From an uncultured Lachnospiraceae bacterium (GTDB lineage: Bacteria; Bacillota_A; Clostridia; Lachnospirales; Lachnospiraceae), in NCBI GenBank assembly GCA_902780985.1, contig CACZHN010000009.1:1-23033 (forward strand): a stretch of 23,033 nt of DNA, in the 5' to 3' direction. A program made the translations under genes and the position numbers. Position 1 is the stretch's first letter. Each line of letters begins with the position of its first letter. Under the pieces are notes generated by a model. It did no database searches and was not told the DNA's origin. It saw nothing but the letters and a program-made list of their open reading frames with translations. Shown here piece by piece: positions 22,804 to 23,033 of the stretch.

Positions 22804-23033
22804 CTAATTAATTGCTTCTTTTAACTTCTCTAAATCCTCGACTTTATCTACTTTGATGCAAGGTACATCAACTGTCTTCTGAACGAACTTTGAAAGTGTA
22901 TTTCCCGGTCCGATCTCAACAAACAGCTCTACGCCCTGCTCTACCATATATTTTATGGAATCATCGAAATAAACACTGCTCTGTACCTGCTTCTCAAGGA
23001 TCTCGGCAACAGACTCACCGTCTTCCTTTGCCT
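22804..23033 (-). CDS. fabD: Malonyl-CoA:ACP transacylase (C-terminal part)
   Basis: The last 76 codons of a gene that enters from the right edge. The segment contains the IKYMVEQGVELFVEIGPGNT and LSKFVQKT stretches, which match the C-terminal end of FabD around the VEIGPG motif. It loads malonyl groups onto acyl carrier protein. The catalytic Ser-His pair lies beyond the window. The stop TAG (22804-22806) overlaps the ribosome site of fabG. Order fabD-fabG-fabF-fabZ is the conserved Firmicutes arrangement. Confidence 0.92.
   Translation of the reverse strand, partial: AKEDGESVAEILEKQVQSSVYFDDSIKYMVEQGVELFVEIGPGNTLSKFVQKTVDVPCIKVDKVEDLEKLKEAIN

Overview
The window is a 23 kb stretch of a low-to-mid GC Gram-positive chromosome, most likely a Clostridia member of the Lachnospiraceae type (inferred from gene content, AGGAGG-type ribosome sites, sigma-A-like promoters, HrcA/CIRCE control of clpB, and the style of the fab cluster and of the AraC and MarR regulators). 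All 20 complete or nearly complete genes and the two cut at the edges lie on the minus strand, so transcription runs from high to low coordinates. I see no rRNA, tRNA, transposase, prophage or CRISPR. This is mostly core genome.

In transcription order: (1) 23033-19879, the end of a type II fatty acid synthesis operon: fabD (3' part), fabG, fabF, fabZ and a MarR-type regulator. (2) 19878-19549, a 330 bp gap with hairpins and two candidate promoters. (3) 19548-13707, an AraC-type regulator followed by a tight six-gene run: a small alarmone synthetase, a NUDIX hydrolase, PspA, and homologues of Bacillus YdjG (double zinc ribbon), YdjH (TPM domain) and YdjI (SPFH plus zinc ribbon). This looks like a membrane-stress operon with nucleotide-signalling genes at its head, ending at a clear terminator (13648-13672). 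(4) 13647-13332, a gap holding a 144 bp imperfect palindrome that could be a rod-shaped non-coding RNA, then a textbook sigma-A promoter and a perfect CIRCE operator for clpB. (5) clpB, a strong terminator, and a phenylacetate-CoA ligase family gene. (6) 9243-4119, a run of five genes: a membrane-anchored C39-peptidase-like protein that lacks the catalytic Cys and His, the bifunctional NAD(P)HX repair enzyme, alanine racemase, a CBS/CorC protein and a YebC regulator. (7) A cytidylate-kinase-like protein, glycogen synthase glgA, a terminator, then rqcH and the start of trmL, which overlap by four bases.

The most interesting items are the palindromic RNA candidate upstream of clpB, the linkage of an alarmone synthetase and NUDIX enzyme to the PspA-YdjGHI module, and the apparently inactive C39-like protein. 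Start codons were chosen by ribosome-site spacing, and several are shorter than the longest possible reading frame. Two likely non-ATG starts are TTG for the NUDIX gene and GTG for the alarmone synthetase.
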